A stretch of 64,000 nt of DNA. Source: Arthrobacter sp. Bi83 (GTDB lineage: Bacteria; Actinomycetota; Actinomycetes; Actinomycetales; Micrococcaceae). Made by a program: the position numbers and the translations under genes. A model generated the notes under the pieces. It worked only from the letters and a program-made list of their open reading frames with translations. It made no database searches and had not been told where the DNA came from. The stretch covers positions 1 through 64,000 of the forward strand of contig NZ_CAKKLY010000002.1 of the NCBI RefSeq assembly GCF_918698095.1, in the 5' to 3' direction. This document shows, piece by piece, positions 1 through 8,839 of this stretch. The first letter of the stretch is position 1, and each line of letters starts with the position of its first letter.

Positions 1-1658
1 TCGCGGACCTGACCGATGACCAGATCTGGAACCTCAAGCGCGGCGGCCACGACTACCGCAAGGTCTACGCCGCGTACAAGGCAGCGACCGAATTCAAGGG
101 CAAGCCCACCGTGATCCTGGCCAAAACAGTCAAGGGCTACGGCCTCGGCCCGCACTTCGAAGGCCGCAACGCCACCCACCAGATGAAAAAACTCACCCTC
201 GACGACCTGAAGAAGTTCCGCGACCACCTGCGGATCCCCCTCACGGACGAGCAGCTCGACAAGGATCCGTACCAGCCGCCGTACTTCCACCCGGGCACGG
301 ATGCCCCGGAAATCAAGTACATGATGGAACGGCGCGCTGCCCTGGGCGGTGCTGTGCCGGAGCGCCGGTCCAAGCACTCCGACATCGCGCTGCCGGATGC
401 GAAAACCTACGAGGTCGCCAAGCGCGGCTCCGGCAAGCAGCAGGCAGCCACCACCATGGCCTTTGTCCGGTTGCTCAAAGACCTGATGCGGGACAAGAAT
501 TTCGGCAAGCACATCGCGCCGATCATTCCCGATGAAGCCCGCACCTTCGGCATGGACGCGTTCTTCCCGACCGCGAAGATCTACAACCCCAAGGGCCAGA
601 ACTACCTGTCCGTGGACCGCGACCTGGTCCTGGCCTACAAGGAATCCGCCCAGGGCCAGCTGATCCACCCCGGCATCAACGAAGCCGGCGCCGTCGCGGC
701 GTTCACCGCCGCCGGCACCGCCTACGCCACCCACGGCGTGCCGCTGATCCCGGTCTACGTGTTCTACTCCATGTTCGGCTTCCAGCGCACCGGCGACGCC
801 TTCTGGGCCGCCGCGGACCAGATGACCCGCGGCTTCATCATCGGCGCCACCGCAGGACGGACCACCCTCACCGGCGAAGGACTGCAGCACGCCGACGGCC
901 ACTCCCCGCTGCTCGCCTCCACCAACCCCGCCGTGGTCACCTACGACCCCGCCTACGGCTACGAAATGGGCCACATCGTCCGCGACGGCATCGAACGCAT
1001 GTACGGCCCGGATTCCACTGACCGGAACCTGATGTACTACATCACGGTGTACAACGAGCCCATCGTCCAGCCGGCCGAACCTGACGAACTGGACGTAGAA
1101 GGCGTCATCAAGGGCATCTACCTGCTGGCACCGGCCAAAATCGACGGCCCCCGTGCGCAAATCCTGGCCTCGGGCGTGTCGGTTCCGTGGGCGCTGGACG
1201 CGCAGCGGATCCTGGCCGAGGACTGGGGCGTCTCCGCGGACGTCTGGTCCGTGACGTCCTGGAACGAGCTCCGCCGCGACGGCATGGCTGCCGAGGAGGA
1301 AGCGTTCCTCAACCCCGGACAGCCCGCGCGGACACCGTTCGTGGCACAGCAGCTCGCCGGCGCGACCGGCCCTGTTGTCGCGGTCTCGGACTACATGAAG
1401 GCCGTTCCGGACCAGATCCGCCAGTTCGTGCCGAACGAATTCGCTTCGCTCGGCGCCGACGGCTTCGGCTTCTCCGACACCCGCGCCGCAGCACGCCGCT
1501 TCTTCAAGAACGACACCCACTCCATCGTGGTGCGTTCGCTGGAGATGCTGGCCCGCCGCGGTGAGGTTGACGCCCAGGCACCTGCCCAGGCCATCGAGAA
1601 GTACCGCCTGCACAACGTCAACGCCGGCACCACCGGCAACGCGGGCGGCGAGTCCTAG
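1..1658 (+). CDS. aceE: Pyruvate dehydrogenase E1 component (AceE), C-terminal part
   Basis: Thiamine-diphosphate-dependent E1 subunit of the pyruvate dehydrogenase complex. It decarboxylates pyruvate and passes the acetyl group to the lipoyl E2 subunit in the cytosol. The frame is open from base 3 at the window edge, so about 551 residues of a roughly 910-residue homodimeric-type E1 are present and the N-terminal ThDP pyrophosphate region is missing. Recognisable E1 segments include [20 protein letters not shown], the catalytic-glutamate region [15 protein letters not shown], and the [15 protein letters not shown] stretch. It ends in TAG and is followed by a terminator hairpin, so it is probably transcribed apart from the fatty acid genes downstream. 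Identification is firm. Confidence 0.95.
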   Translation, partial: ADLTDDQIWNLKRGGHDYRKVYAAYKAATEFKGKPTVILAKTVKGYGLGPHFEGRNATHQMKKLTLDDLKKFRDHLRIPLTDEQLDKDPYQPPYFHPGTDAPEIKYMMERRAALGGAVPERRSKHSDIALPDAKTYEVAKRGSGKQQAATTMAFVRLLKDLMRDKNFGKHIAPIIPDEARTFGMDAFFPTAKIYNPKGQNYLSVDRDLVLAYKESAQGQLIHPGINEAGAVAAFTAAGTAYATHGVPLIPVYVFYSMFGFQRTGDAFWAAADQMTRGFIIGATAGRTTLTGEGLQHADGHSPLLASTNPAVVTYDPAYGYEMGHIVRDGIERMYGPDSTDRNLMYYITVYNEPIVQPAEPDELDVEGVIKGIYLLAPAKIDGPRAQILASGVSVPWALDAQRILAEDWGVSADVWSVTSWNELRRDGMAAEEEAFLNPGQPARTPFVAQQLAGATGPVVAVSDYMKAVPDQIRQFVPNEFASLGADGFGFSDTRAAARRFFKNDTHSIVVRSLEMLARRGEVDAQAPAQAIEKYRLHNVNAGTTGNAGGES

Positions 1659-1704
1659 CCAACGGCTGCTGGACGCCTGCGGCTCCAGCAACTGCCTGAC
1701 ACGC

Positions 1705-1744
1705 ACGACGGCGGCCCTCACCCGAAGGTGGGGGCCGCCGTCGT
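1705..1744 (+). terminator. Hairpin terminator after aceE
   Basis: Two 18-base arms (1705-1722 and 1727-1744) pair with one G-T wobble around a CGAA loop, 46 bases after the aceE stop codon. The downstream T-run is weak (gcttttga from 1754), as is common in high-GC actinobacteria. Confidence 0.8.
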
Positions 1745-1767
1745 CGTTGGGGTGCTTTTGATCCGCT

Positions 1768-1805
1768 GTGACACAGCACAACCGCAGTTGTAGCCTTCGC
1801 ACAAA
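1768..1805 (+). promoter_or_regulatory. Candidate fasR promoter with palindromic operator
   Basis: GTGACA (1768-1773) and TAGCCT (1791-1796) are separated by 17 bases and fit a sigma-70-type promoter. The -10 lies inside an imperfect palindrome, TTGTAG-CCTTC-GCACAA (1788-1804). The same motif recurs at the fabD promoter (3090-3108) with 16 of 19 bases identical including the flanks. The promoter call comes from spacing only. The shared motif is directly visible and suggests one regulator acts at both sites, plausibly FasR itself. Confidence 0.5.
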
Positions 1806-1841
1806 ATGGAGGTTGCAGGGCAGGCGCCGTATGCTCGATGC

Positions 1842-3086
1842 ATGCCCCAGCCAACACCCGCCCCCGCAAAGCGCAAACCGGCGTCACGCAGCATGACACC
1901 GGAAAAGACGGAGACCCTGAAGAAGCTCAGGGCCAGTGTTGGCCAGTTGTCGACAACCACCATGCGCCAGCTCGAAAAATCGTTGCCCTGGTACAGCCGG
2001 CTCAGCTCCGATGAACGCTCGGCGCTCGGACTCGTGGCTCAGAACGGCATCGCAGCCTTCGTCACCTGGTACGAGCGCCCCAGCTCCCCCTCCTGGATCC
2101 TCACCGACGTTTTTGGCACGGCACCGACGGAGCTCACCCGTTCCATCAGCCTCCAGAAGGCGCTGCAGCTGATCAGGATCGTGGTGGAAGTGGTCGAGGA
2201 CCAGGTCCCGGTCATCGCCCCCGAAGCGGACCAGCCCTCGCTGCGTGAGGCGGTGCTGCGGTACTCGCGCGAGGTGGCGTTCGCGGCGGCGGACGTCTAC
2301 GCGAGGGCTGCCGAATCGCGGGGCTCCTGGGACACCCGGCTGGAGGCGCTGATCGTGGACGCCATCCTCCGCGGTGAAAACACGGACGCGCTGCGGTCCA
2401 GAATCGCGGCCCTCGGCTGGAAGGCCCAGGAGCGGTTCACCGTGATGGTGGGGAACTCGCCGTCGGAGCCCAGCGCCAGCTACGTGAGTGAACTGCGCCG
2501 CACCGCCGGCCGGTACGCCGAAGACGCCCTGGTGGGGATCCAGGGCGACCGCCTCATCCTGATTCTCGGCGGCGTCCACGACCGGGAAACGGCGTACCTG
2601 AAGCTGAGCGAGATGTTCGCACCCGGGCCTGTGGTGTACGGCGCCGAGGCGAGTTCCCTGCTGGAGGCGAGCGGGTCGGCGCAGTCGGCGTTCGCCGGAC
2701 TCACCGCTGCCCGCGCGTGGCCGTCGGCGCCCCGCCCGGTGGCCGCCGATGACCTGCTTCCCGAGCGCGTCATTTCCGGGGACGACGCTGCGCGCCGGTC
2801 GCTCGTGAAAAATATCTACCGGCCCCTCGTGGCAGCCTCCAACGGGCTGGTGGAAACGCTCGGCACGTACCTGGAACTGGGGCATTCGCTGGAGGCGACC
2901 GCCCGCGAACTGTTCGTCCACGCCAACACCGTCCGTTACCGGCTCAAGCGGGTTTGTGACGTGACGGGCTGGGATCCGCTGCTCCCCCGGGAAGCCTTCG
3001 TGCTTCAGGCCGCCTTGGTCGTGGGCCGGCTTTCCACGCCGCCCAAGGCCCCCGTGGAGCGCCAGCCGGGGCGGAACCAGAACTGA
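1842..3086 (+). CDS. fasR: PucR/CdaR-type regulator, FasR-like activator of fatty acid synthesis
   Basis: Cytosolic DNA-binding regulator of 414 residues. The last 60 residues hold the PucR-family helix-turn-helix, with LEATARELFVHANTVRYRLK diagnostic of that family. Its position directly before fabD-fabH-acpP-fabF matches Streptomyces coelicolor SCO2386 (FasR), which activates that operon, so the name rests on family plus synteny. The ATG at 1842 is preferred over an in-frame ATG at 1806, because the 1806 codon overlaps the end of the operator palindrome and would fall at or before the predicted transcript start. No ligand-binding site can be read from the sequence. The gene ends 3 bases before the palindrome at the fabD promoter. 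Confidence 0.82.
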   Translation: MPQPTPAPAKRKPASRSMTPEKTETLKKLRASVGQLSTTTMRQLEKSLPWYSRLSSDERSALGLVAQNGIAAFVTWYERPSSPSWILTDVFGTAPTELTRSISLQKALQLIRIVVEVVEDQVPVIAPEADQPSLREAVLRYSREVAFAAADVYARAAESRGSWDTRLEALIVDAILRGENTDALRSRIAALGWKAQERFTVMVGNSPSEPSASYVSELRRTAGRYAEDALVGIQGDRLILILGGVHDRETAYLKLSEMFAPGPVVYGAEASSLLEASGSAQSAFAGLTAARAWPSAPRPVAADDLLPERVISGDDAARRSLVKNIYRPLVAASNGLVETLGTYLELGHSLEATARELFVHANTVRYRLKRVCDVTGWDPLLPREAFVLQAALVVGRLSTPPKAPVERQPGRNQN

Positions 3087-3089
3087 ACC

Positions 3090-3108
3090 GTTGTAGACTT
3101 CCTACAAA
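3090..3108 (+). promoter_or_regulatory. Palindromic operator and -10 region of the fabDHPF operon
   Basis: TTGTAG-ACTTC-CTACAA (3091-3107) is a perfect 6-bp inverted repeat with a 5-base spacer, and it contains a good -10 (TAGACT, 3094-3099). No convincing -35 sits 16-18 bases upstream, which would suit an activator-dependent promoter. The site matches 1787-1805 upstream of fasR. FasR is the obvious candidate binder, but this is inferred from position only. Confidence 0.55.
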
Positions 3109-3174
3109 CTGACCCAGTGAGCTTGGTGTACGCAAACACCCTTGATTCACGCGGTAATTTGGAAAGCTGGTTAC

Positions 3175-4104
3175 GTGCTTGCAATCGTCTGCCCTGGACA
3201 GGGCTCACAGACCCCCGGTTTCCTGGCCCCATGGCTGGAACTGCCTTCCGTAGCAGGCCATCTGGCCTCCCTCAGCGAAATCGCAGGCATCGACCTCACG
3301 GCGCACGGGACCACCTCGGATGAGGAGACCATCAAGGACACTGCCGTGGCGCAGCCCCTGATTGTCGCAGCCGGACTCGTGGCAGCGAAGGCCCTGTTCG
3401 ACGTCGAGCTCAGCACCCTGCCGGTCATCCTGGCCGGGCACTCGGTGGGCGAGATCACGGCCTCCGCCCTCGCCGGCGTGCTTACCGAAAAAGAAGCCAT
3501 GACCTTTGTCCGCAAGCGTGCCAACAGCATGGCTGCAGCCGCCGCCGTCACGCCCACCGGCATGAGCGCCGTCGTGGGCGGCGACCCGGCCGAGGTCCTG
3601 GCGGCCATCGAAGCAGCCGGCGCCACGCCAGCCAACGTCAATGGCGCTGGCCAGACTGTCGCCGCCGGCACCTTCGACCAGCTCAGGGCCCTGGCGGAGA
3701 ACCCGCCGGCAAAGGCCCGGGTCATTCCGCTCAAGGTTGCCGGCGCGTTCCACACCTCACACATGGCACCGGCCGTGAGCGCACTGGAGGCCCTGCGTCC
3801 GGAGCTCCAGCCCCAGGCTCCTGCGGTTCCGCTGCTGTCCAACTTCGACGGCAAGGAAGTGACCGTCGGCACCGCCGCGGTCGACAGCCTCATCGCCCAG
3901 GTGTCGCGCCCGGTCCGTTGGGATCTCTGCATGGAATCCCTCGTGCAGCGCGGCGTCAGCGGCGTCATTGAACTGGCACCGGCCGGCACACTGGCCGGCC
4001 TCGCGAAGCGTGGCATGCCAGGCGTCAAGACCGTGGCCGTGAAAACCCCCGGTGACCTGTCCGCAGCCCTTGCACTATTCGCAGAATTGGAGGGACAGGC
4101 ATGA
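3175..4104 (+). CDS. fabD: Malonyl-CoA:ACP malonyltransferase (FabD)
   Basis: Loads malonyl units from CoA onto acyl carrier protein for type II fatty acid synthesis. At 309 residues it is the usual size. The N-terminal CPGQGSQTPGF, the nucleophile elbow GHSVGE (catalytic Ser) and the catalytic-His region AGAFHTSHMAPA are all present. The GTG start at 3175 has a GGAAAG ribosome site 8 bases upstream; an in-frame TTG at 3142 lacks one. It overlaps fabH by 4 bases (ATGA), implying translational coupling. It is the first gene of the fab operon behind the palindromic promoter at 3090. Confidence 0.95.
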   Translation: MLAIVCPGQGSQTPGFLAPWLELPSVAGHLASLSEIAGIDLTAHGTTSDEETIKDTAVAQPLIVAAGLVAAKALFDVELSTLPVILAGHSVGEITASALAGVLTEKEAMTFVRKRANSMAAAAAVTPTGMSAVVGGDPAEVLAAIEAAGATPANVNGAGQTVAAGTFDQLRALAENPPAKARVIPLKVAGAFHTSHMAPAVSALEALRPELQPQAPAVPLLSNFDGKEVTVGTAAVDSLIAQVSRPVRWDLCMESLVQRGVSGVIELAPAGTLAGLAKRGMPGVKTVAVKTPGDLSAALALFAELEGQA

Positions 4105-5189
4105 GCGTTCCCACGCTGAAGCAGTCGCCCGTCAACGAACACACCCGCATTCTGGGCATCGGCGCCTACCGCCCCGATGTGATCGTGACCAACGAGGACG
4201 TCTGCCAGTGGATTGATTCGTCTGATGAATGGATCCGCCAACGCACCGGCATCATCACCCGCCACCGGGCCCCTGCTGATGTCAGCGTGATCGACATGGC
4301 AGAAGGCGCAGCCCGCGAGGCCCTGGCGAAGGCCGGCATCGAGGCCTCCCAGCTTGGCGCCGTCATCGTTTCCACGGTGACGCACCCCTTTGCCACACCG
4401 TCAGCGGCCGCGAGCCTCGCTGACCGGCTCGGCGCGACGCCGGCTCCGGCTTTCGACATCTCAGCTGCCTGCGCCGGTTACTGCTACGGCATCGCCCAGG
4501 GTGACGCACTGGTCCGCTCCGGAACGGCAGAGTACGTACTGGTTGTGGGCGCCGAGAAGCTGTCCGACGTCATTGACAACACTGAGCGCACCATTTCCTT
4601 CCTGCTGGGTGACGGCGCGGGTGCCGTGGTGATCGGCCCTTCCGAGACGCCGGGCATCGGCCCGTCCGTATGGGGTTCGGACGGCAGCAAGTGGGACGCG
4701 ATCGGCATGACGCACTCGCTGCTGGACGTGCGGGAGTTCTCCGCTGCGCGCTCCGGGTCACTCGCGCACTCCGGAGCACAGCAGGGCACCGCCCTCAGCT
4801 CCGACGAAGAAGCCGTTACCGAGGCCGCCATCTGGCCCACCCTGCGCCAGGACGGCCAGACGGTCTTCCGCTGGGCCGTCTGGGAAATGGCGAAGGTGGC
4901 CCAGCAGGCCCTGGACGCCGCCGGCATCCAGGCCGAAGACCTCGTTGCCTTCGTTCCGCACCAGGCCAACATGCGCATCATCGATGAGATGGCCAAGAAG
5001 CTCAAGCTGCCCGAGACCGTGACCGTGGCCCGGGACATTGCAGAGGCCGGCAACACCTCGGCCGCTTCCATCCCGCTGGCCACGCACCGCCTGCTTCAGG
5101 AAAACCCGGAGCTGAGCGGCGGCCTTGCGCTGCAGATCGGCTTTGGCGCCGGGCTGGTCTTCGGCGCCCAGGTAATCGTCCTTCCGTAG
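4101..5189 (+). CDS. fabH: Beta-ketoacyl-ACP synthase III (FabH)
   Basis: Starts fatty acid synthesis by condensing a short acyl-CoA with malonyl-ACP; in actinobacteria it typically prefers branched primers. The catalytic triad is present: Cys124 in ISAACAGYCYG, His in VPHQANMR and Asn in AGNTSAAS. At 362 residues it is about 30 longer than Escherichia coli FabH, with a short N-terminal extension and an Ala/Ser-rich insertion (SAARSGSLAHSGAQ) in the middle. Ribosome site GGAGGGACAG precedes the ATG. An 81-base gap separates it from acpP. Substrate preference cannot be read from sequence alone. Confidence 0.95.
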   Translation: MSVPTLKQSPVNEHTRILGIGAYRPDVIVTNEDVCQWIDSSDEWIRQRTGIITRHRAPADVSVIDMAEGAAREALAKAGIEASQLGAVIVSTVTHPFATPSAAASLADRLGATPAPAFDISAACAGYCYGIAQGDALVRSGTAEYVLVVGAEKLSDVIDNTERTISFLLGDGAGAVVIGPSETPGIGPSVWGSDGSKWDAIGMTHSLLDVREFSAARSGSLAHSGAQQGTALSSDEEAVTEAAIWPTLRQDGQTVFRWAVWEMAKVAQQALDAAGIQAEDLVAFVPHQANMRIIDEMAKKLKLPETVTVARDIAEAGNTSAASIPLATHRLLQENPELSGGLALQIGFGAGLVFGAQVIVLP

Positions 5190-5270
5190 GAATCCACAAA
5201 CCAAGCCGCAACCGCGGTTTGCCCCATTTCCGGCATCCCCTGCCGGCAATAACAAGAAAAGGAGCCATCA

Positions 5271-5516
5271 ATGGCTAGCAACGAAGAGATCCTGGCCGGA
5301 CTGGCTGAAATCGTCAACGAAGAAACCGGCCTGGCCGCCGACGCCGTCGAGCTGGACAAGTCCTTCACCGAGGACCTGGACATCGACTCCATCTCGATGA
5401 TGACGATCGTGGTCAACGCTGAAGAAAAGTTCGGCGTCCGCATCCCGGACGAAGAGGTCAAGAACCTCAAGACCGTCGGCGACGCAGTCAGCTTCATCGC
5501 CAACGCACAGGCCTAA
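5271..5516 (+). CDS. acpP: Acyl carrier protein (AcpP)
   Basis: Small acidic carrier protein of 81 residues that holds the growing acyl chain on a 4'-phosphopantetheine arm. The attachment serine is Ser40 in DLDIDSISMM, where the common DSL motif reads DSI. The highly acidic helix II surface is typical. The ribosome site AAAAGGAG is strong, as expected for an abundant protein. It lies third in the fab operon between fabH and fabF. Confidence 0.95.
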   Translation: MASNEEILAGLAEIVNEETGLAADAVELDKSFTEDLDIDSISMMTIVVNAEEKFGVRIPDEEVKNLKTVGDAVSFIANAQA

Positions 5517-5689
5517 ACAGGCTCCAGCCGCATTCCGGCTGAACCCGGCTGGCCGGCCCGCAACAATCCGGGCCGGCCAGCCGATGCACCATCACAAATT
5601 TTCTCGCAGACCCCCTCCGCACGCCCCCAGCTCAGGCACCAGGCCCGGCAGCACAGGACACGGCACGCGCACCGACAGAGAGTGATCCC

Positions 5690-6925
5690 ATGACACGCAA
5701 AGTAGTCATTACCGGTCTGGGTGCCACCACGCCCATCGGCGGCGATGTACCCACGATGTGGAAGAACGCACTGAAGGGGGTCTCGGGCGCCCGCACGCTT
5801 GAGGACGACTGGGTAGCCAAATACGAACTGCCCGTCCACTTCGCTGCCCGCTGCTCCACCCCTGCCCTTTCGGTCCTGAGCCGCGTTGAAGCCAAGCGCA
5901 TGGACCCTTCAACGCAGTTCGGTGTCATCGCCGCCCGTGAGGCCTGGGCTGATTCCGGCATCACCGAAGTTGACCACGACCGCTTTGCCGTCGCCTTCGC
6001 CACGGGCATCGGTGGCGTGTGGACTCTCCTGGACGCGTGGGACACGCTGAAGGAGAAGGGGCCCCGCCGGGTCCTGCCCATGACCGTTCCCATGCTCATG
6101 CCCAACGGCGTGGCCGCTGCTGTGAGCCTTGACCTGGGTGCCCGCGCGGGAGCGCACACGCCCGTCTCCGCCTGCGCCTCCGGCACGGAAGCCCTGCACC
6201 TCGGCCTGGACCTCATCCGTTCTGGCAAGGCCGACGTCGTCATGTGCGGCGGCGCCGAAGCTGCCATCCATCCGATGCCGCTGGCCGCGTTCTCCTCGAT
6301 GCAGGCGCTTTCCCGCCGCAACGACGATCCAGAGCACGCCTCACGCCCCTACGATCTGGGCCGGGACGGCTTCGTCATGGGCGAAGGCGCAGGCGCCCTG
6401 GTGCTCGAAGCCGAGGAGCACGCCTTGGCCCGCGGAGCGCGGATTTACGCCGAACTGGCCGGCACATCCGTGACGTCCGACTCCTACCACATCACCGCGC
6501 CTGACCCCGAAGGCCTTGGCGCCACCCGCGCCCTCAAGGCGGCCATGTTCGACGGCCGGATCCAGGCCGAGGACGTGGTGCACGTCAACGCCCACGCCAC
6601 GTCCACCCCTGTGGGTGACAAGCCCGAGTACACCGCGCTGCGCGCCGCCCTGGGATCGCACGTGGATGACGTGGCGGTGTCCGCCACCAAGTCGCAGATG
6701 GGCCACCTGCTGGGCGCATCCGGCGCCGTTGAAGCCGTCCTGACGGTGCTGGCCGTGTATGAGCGCAAGGCCCCTCTCACGATCAACCTTGAGAACCAGG
6801 ATCCGGAGATCCCGCTCGACGTCGTCACCTCCTCCCGCGATCTTCCCGCCGGAGACATCGTGGCGCTGAGCAACTCGTTCGGGTTCGGCGGCCACAACGC
6901 CGTCATCGCCGTCCGCAGCGTGTGA
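5690..6925 (+). CDS. fabF: Beta-ketoacyl-ACP synthase II (FabF)
   Basis: Elongating condensing enzyme that adds malonyl-derived two-carbon units to acyl-ACP. The Cys-His-His triad of KAS I/II enzymes is visible: Cys162 in VSACASGTEAL, His in VNAHATSTPVGD and His in KSQMGHLLGASG. The C-terminal FGFGGHNA motif is also present. At 411 residues it has normal length. It is the last gene of the fab operon, starting 173 bases after acpP and ending before a strong bidirectional terminator. Confidence 0.95.
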   Translation: MTRKVVITGLGATTPIGGDVPTMWKNALKGVSGARTLEDDWVAKYELPVHFAARCSTPALSVLSRVEAKRMDPSTQFGVIAAREAWADSGITEVDHDRFAVAFATGIGGVWTLLDAWDTLKEKGPRRVLPMTVPMLMPNGVAAAVSLDLGARAGAHTPVSACASGTEALHLGLDLIRSGKADVVMCGGAEAAIHPMPLAAFSSMQALSRRNDDPEHASRPYDLGRDGFVMGEGAGALVLEAEEHALARGARIYAELAGTSVTSDSYHITAPDPEGLGATRALKAAMFDGRIQAEDVVHVNAHATSTPVGDKPEYTALRAALGSHVDDVAVSATKSQMGHLLGASGAVEAVLTVLAVYERKAPLTINLENQDPEIPLDVVTSSRDLPAGDIVALSNSFGFGGHNAVIAVRSV

Positions 6926-6937
6926 CCGCACCTGACC

Positions 6938-6977
6938 AATGAGGAAGCCCCTGCCGGTTGGCGGGGGCTTCTTCATT
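6938..6977. terminator. Bidirectional terminator between fabF and the DUF3145 gene
   Basis: A long inverted repeat (AATGAGGAAGCCCC paired with GGGGCTTCTTCATT, extended inward) lies between two convergent genes. It can stop transcription from both sides. Confidence 0.85.
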
Positions 6978-6994
6978 GCTATGGAGGTGGCGTG

Positions 6995-7498
6995 TCAGCC
7001 CACCTGGTGCAGCCAGCGGACGGGTGCGCCCTCGGCCGCGTGCCGGAAGGGTTCAAGTTCCTCGTCCCACGCCTCGCCGAGGGCAAGGGAGAGCTCGTGG
7101 TAGACCGCAGAGGGGTCGCCCGCACCGGACTCGTAGGCGTAGCGGATGCGGTCCTCGGACACCATGATGTTGCCGTGGACGTCTGTGACGGCATGGAAGA
7201 TGCCCAGCTCGGGGGTGTGGGACCACCGGCCGCCGTCCACGCCCGGGCTCGGTTCTTCCGTCACCTCGAAGCGCAGATGTGCCCAGCCCCGGAGGGCAGA
7301 CGCCAGCTGCGCACCTGTCCCCTGCGCGCCGGTCCAGGACAGTTCCGAACGGAACATTCCGGGCGCGGCAGGCTGAGCGGTCCACTCAAGATCTGTCCGC
7401 TTGTCCACGACAGATCCGATGGCCCACTCAACGTGAGGGCACAGTGCGGTAGGCGCCGAGTGAATAAACAGCACACCGCGAGTCATTGCATCAGACAT
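6995..7498 (-). CDS. DUF3145 family protein
   Basis: A 167-residue soluble protein of the DUF3145 family, found in actinobacteria and of unknown function. Family features seen are the start TRGVLFIHSAPTALCPHVEW, a central WAHLRFEVTEEPS and the C-terminal HELSLALGEAWDEELEPFRH. There is no signal peptide or membrane segment. The ATG at 7498 follows GGAGGATGGA. Alternative in-frame ATGs upstream (7510, 7543) lack that spacing. It is monocistronic and convergent with fabF. Confidence 0.8.
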   Translation of the reverse strand: MSDAMTRGVLFIHSAPTALCPHVEWAIGSVVDKRTDLEWTAQPAAPGMFRSELSWTGAQGTGAQLASALRGWAHLRFEVTEEPSPGVDGGRWSHTPELGIFHAVTDVHGNIMVSEDRIRYAYESGAGDPSAVYHELSLALGEAWDEELEPFRHAAEGAPVRWLHQVG

Positions 7499-7837
7499 TC
7501 CATCCTCCATAGCTGTAGGTACGTCTTCCCCAACGACCTGCATGGACGAACTGCTGATGCTCCGGGCGCCGCGTGGTGCCGGTAATTCCTGCCAATCTAT
7601 GAAAATAATGCCGGACCCGCAAGGCAGCTAAAGCCAGAGGCTTAAAGCACAACTTGAAAGTTGCCGGACTTGGCTCTTATTGTGCCGTACGCCGTCGAAT
7701 TACGCCAGTGGAATTCGGCGAGCCGTGGAACCACGCCGAGGGGAATTGCGGATCTCCGCCAGGGGTGGAAGTCACATCAGGGACTGAAACCGGCCGCAGT
7801 CACGAATTCCGGTCCGGCCAGGCCGCGCGTGCAGGCC
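7499..7837. other. Intergenic region between xerC and the DUF3145 gene
   Basis: About 340 bases without a supported gene. Short open frames here lack ribosome sites and family resemblance. It should hold the DUF3145 promoter, but I could not pick out a convincing -35/-10 pair or a terminator for xerC. Confidence 0.5.
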
Positions 7838-8764
7838 TTACGCCCGGGGATGCGCCTGTTGGTAGCTTTTATGGAGGCGGTCGACTGACACATGGGTGTA
7901 TATCTGTGTGGTGGCCAGGCTGCTGTGGCCCAGAATTTCCTGCACGGCCCGGAGGTCTGCTCCGCCGTCGAGCAGATGCGTGGCTGCCGAGTGGCGCAGC
8001 GCGTGCGGGCCGGTAGCAGCGGTGTCCCCCAGGGCTTCGAAGAGACCCCTGACCACGCTCCGCACCTGGCGCTGGTCCACGCGGGCGCCGCGCATACCGA
8101 GGAACAGCGCGGGTCCGCTTCCCGCAGACACGAGCTTTCCGCGTCCGCGGCGTAGCCAGTCGTCAACGGCGAGCGCAGCCGGGAGACCGTACGGCACGGT
8201 GCGTTCCTTGTTTCCTTTGCCTAGGACACGCAAGGTTCTGCGGTCCGGATCGAGGTCATCGACGTCCAGCCCTGCCAGTTCGCCGACGCGGATTCCTGTG
8301 GCGTACAGCAGTTCGACCATTGCCCGGTTCCGCAAGGCGATCGGGGAACCGTCCTGGGCTGCCTCCTGCAGTTCGGTCAGCAGCCTGACGAGCTGCTGCT
8401 GCTGAAGCACCCCAGGCAGAGAGCTTTCCTTCTTGGGCGCCTTCAGACGAAGCGCCGGGTCGGCCCCTATGAGGTCCTCCCGGAGCGCCCAGGCCGTGAA
8501 GGTCCGTGCCGTGGCGGACCGGCGGGCAAGGGTGGAGCGGGAGATGCCGGCGTCGCTCTGGGCGCCGAGCCAGCGCCTGAGGGTCCCGAGCTCAATTTCG
8601 CCGAGCTCGCGGATCCCCTCGCCGGCCGCGTGTTCGAGCAGGCTGCCGACGTCCGACAGGTATGCCCGGACCGTGTGCTCCGAACGTGCCCGTTCACCCG
8701 TCAGGTACCGGCCGAAGGCGCTGACTGCCTGCGCCAGGGCCGGCGGCAGTTTGTCTTTCTCCAC
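7838..8764 (-). CDS. xerC: Tyrosine recombinase XerC
   Basis: Site-specific recombinase that resolves chromosome dimers at dif together with XerD. It has 308 residues: an N-terminal SAM-like core-binding domain, then the catalytic domain with Arg in [14 protein letters not shown], the HxxR box in [15 protein letters not shown], and the [15 protein letters not shown] segment carrying the second His/Trp-position His and the nucleophile Tyr. The start is taken as GTG at 8764 ([12 protein letters not shown]), since family members begin near there; a TTG at 8794 is possible. It follows dprA by about 75 bases on the same strand. No dif-like site was recognised nearby. Confidence 0.9.
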   Translation of the reverse strand: MEKDKLPPALAQAVSAFGRYLTGERARSEHTVRAYLSDVGSLLEHAAGEGIRELGEIELGTLRRWLGAQSDAGISRSTLARRSATARTFTAWALREDLIGADPALRLKAPKKESSLPGVLQQQQLVRLLTELQEAAQDGSPIALRNRAMVELLYATGIRVGELAGLDVDDLDPDRRTLRVLGKGNKERTVPYGLPAALAVDDWLRRGRGKLVSAGSGPALFLGMRGARVDQRQVRSVVRGLFEALGDTAATGPHALRHSAATHLLDGGADLRAVQEILGHSSLATTQIYTHVSVDRLHKSYQQAHPRA

Positions 8765-8839
8765 CCCCTCACTGTCCCAGCATTTGGCAGGCAATCAAGA
8801 ATTGTTCCCGGCGAGCCGTGGCGTGGGTTTGCATCGTAA

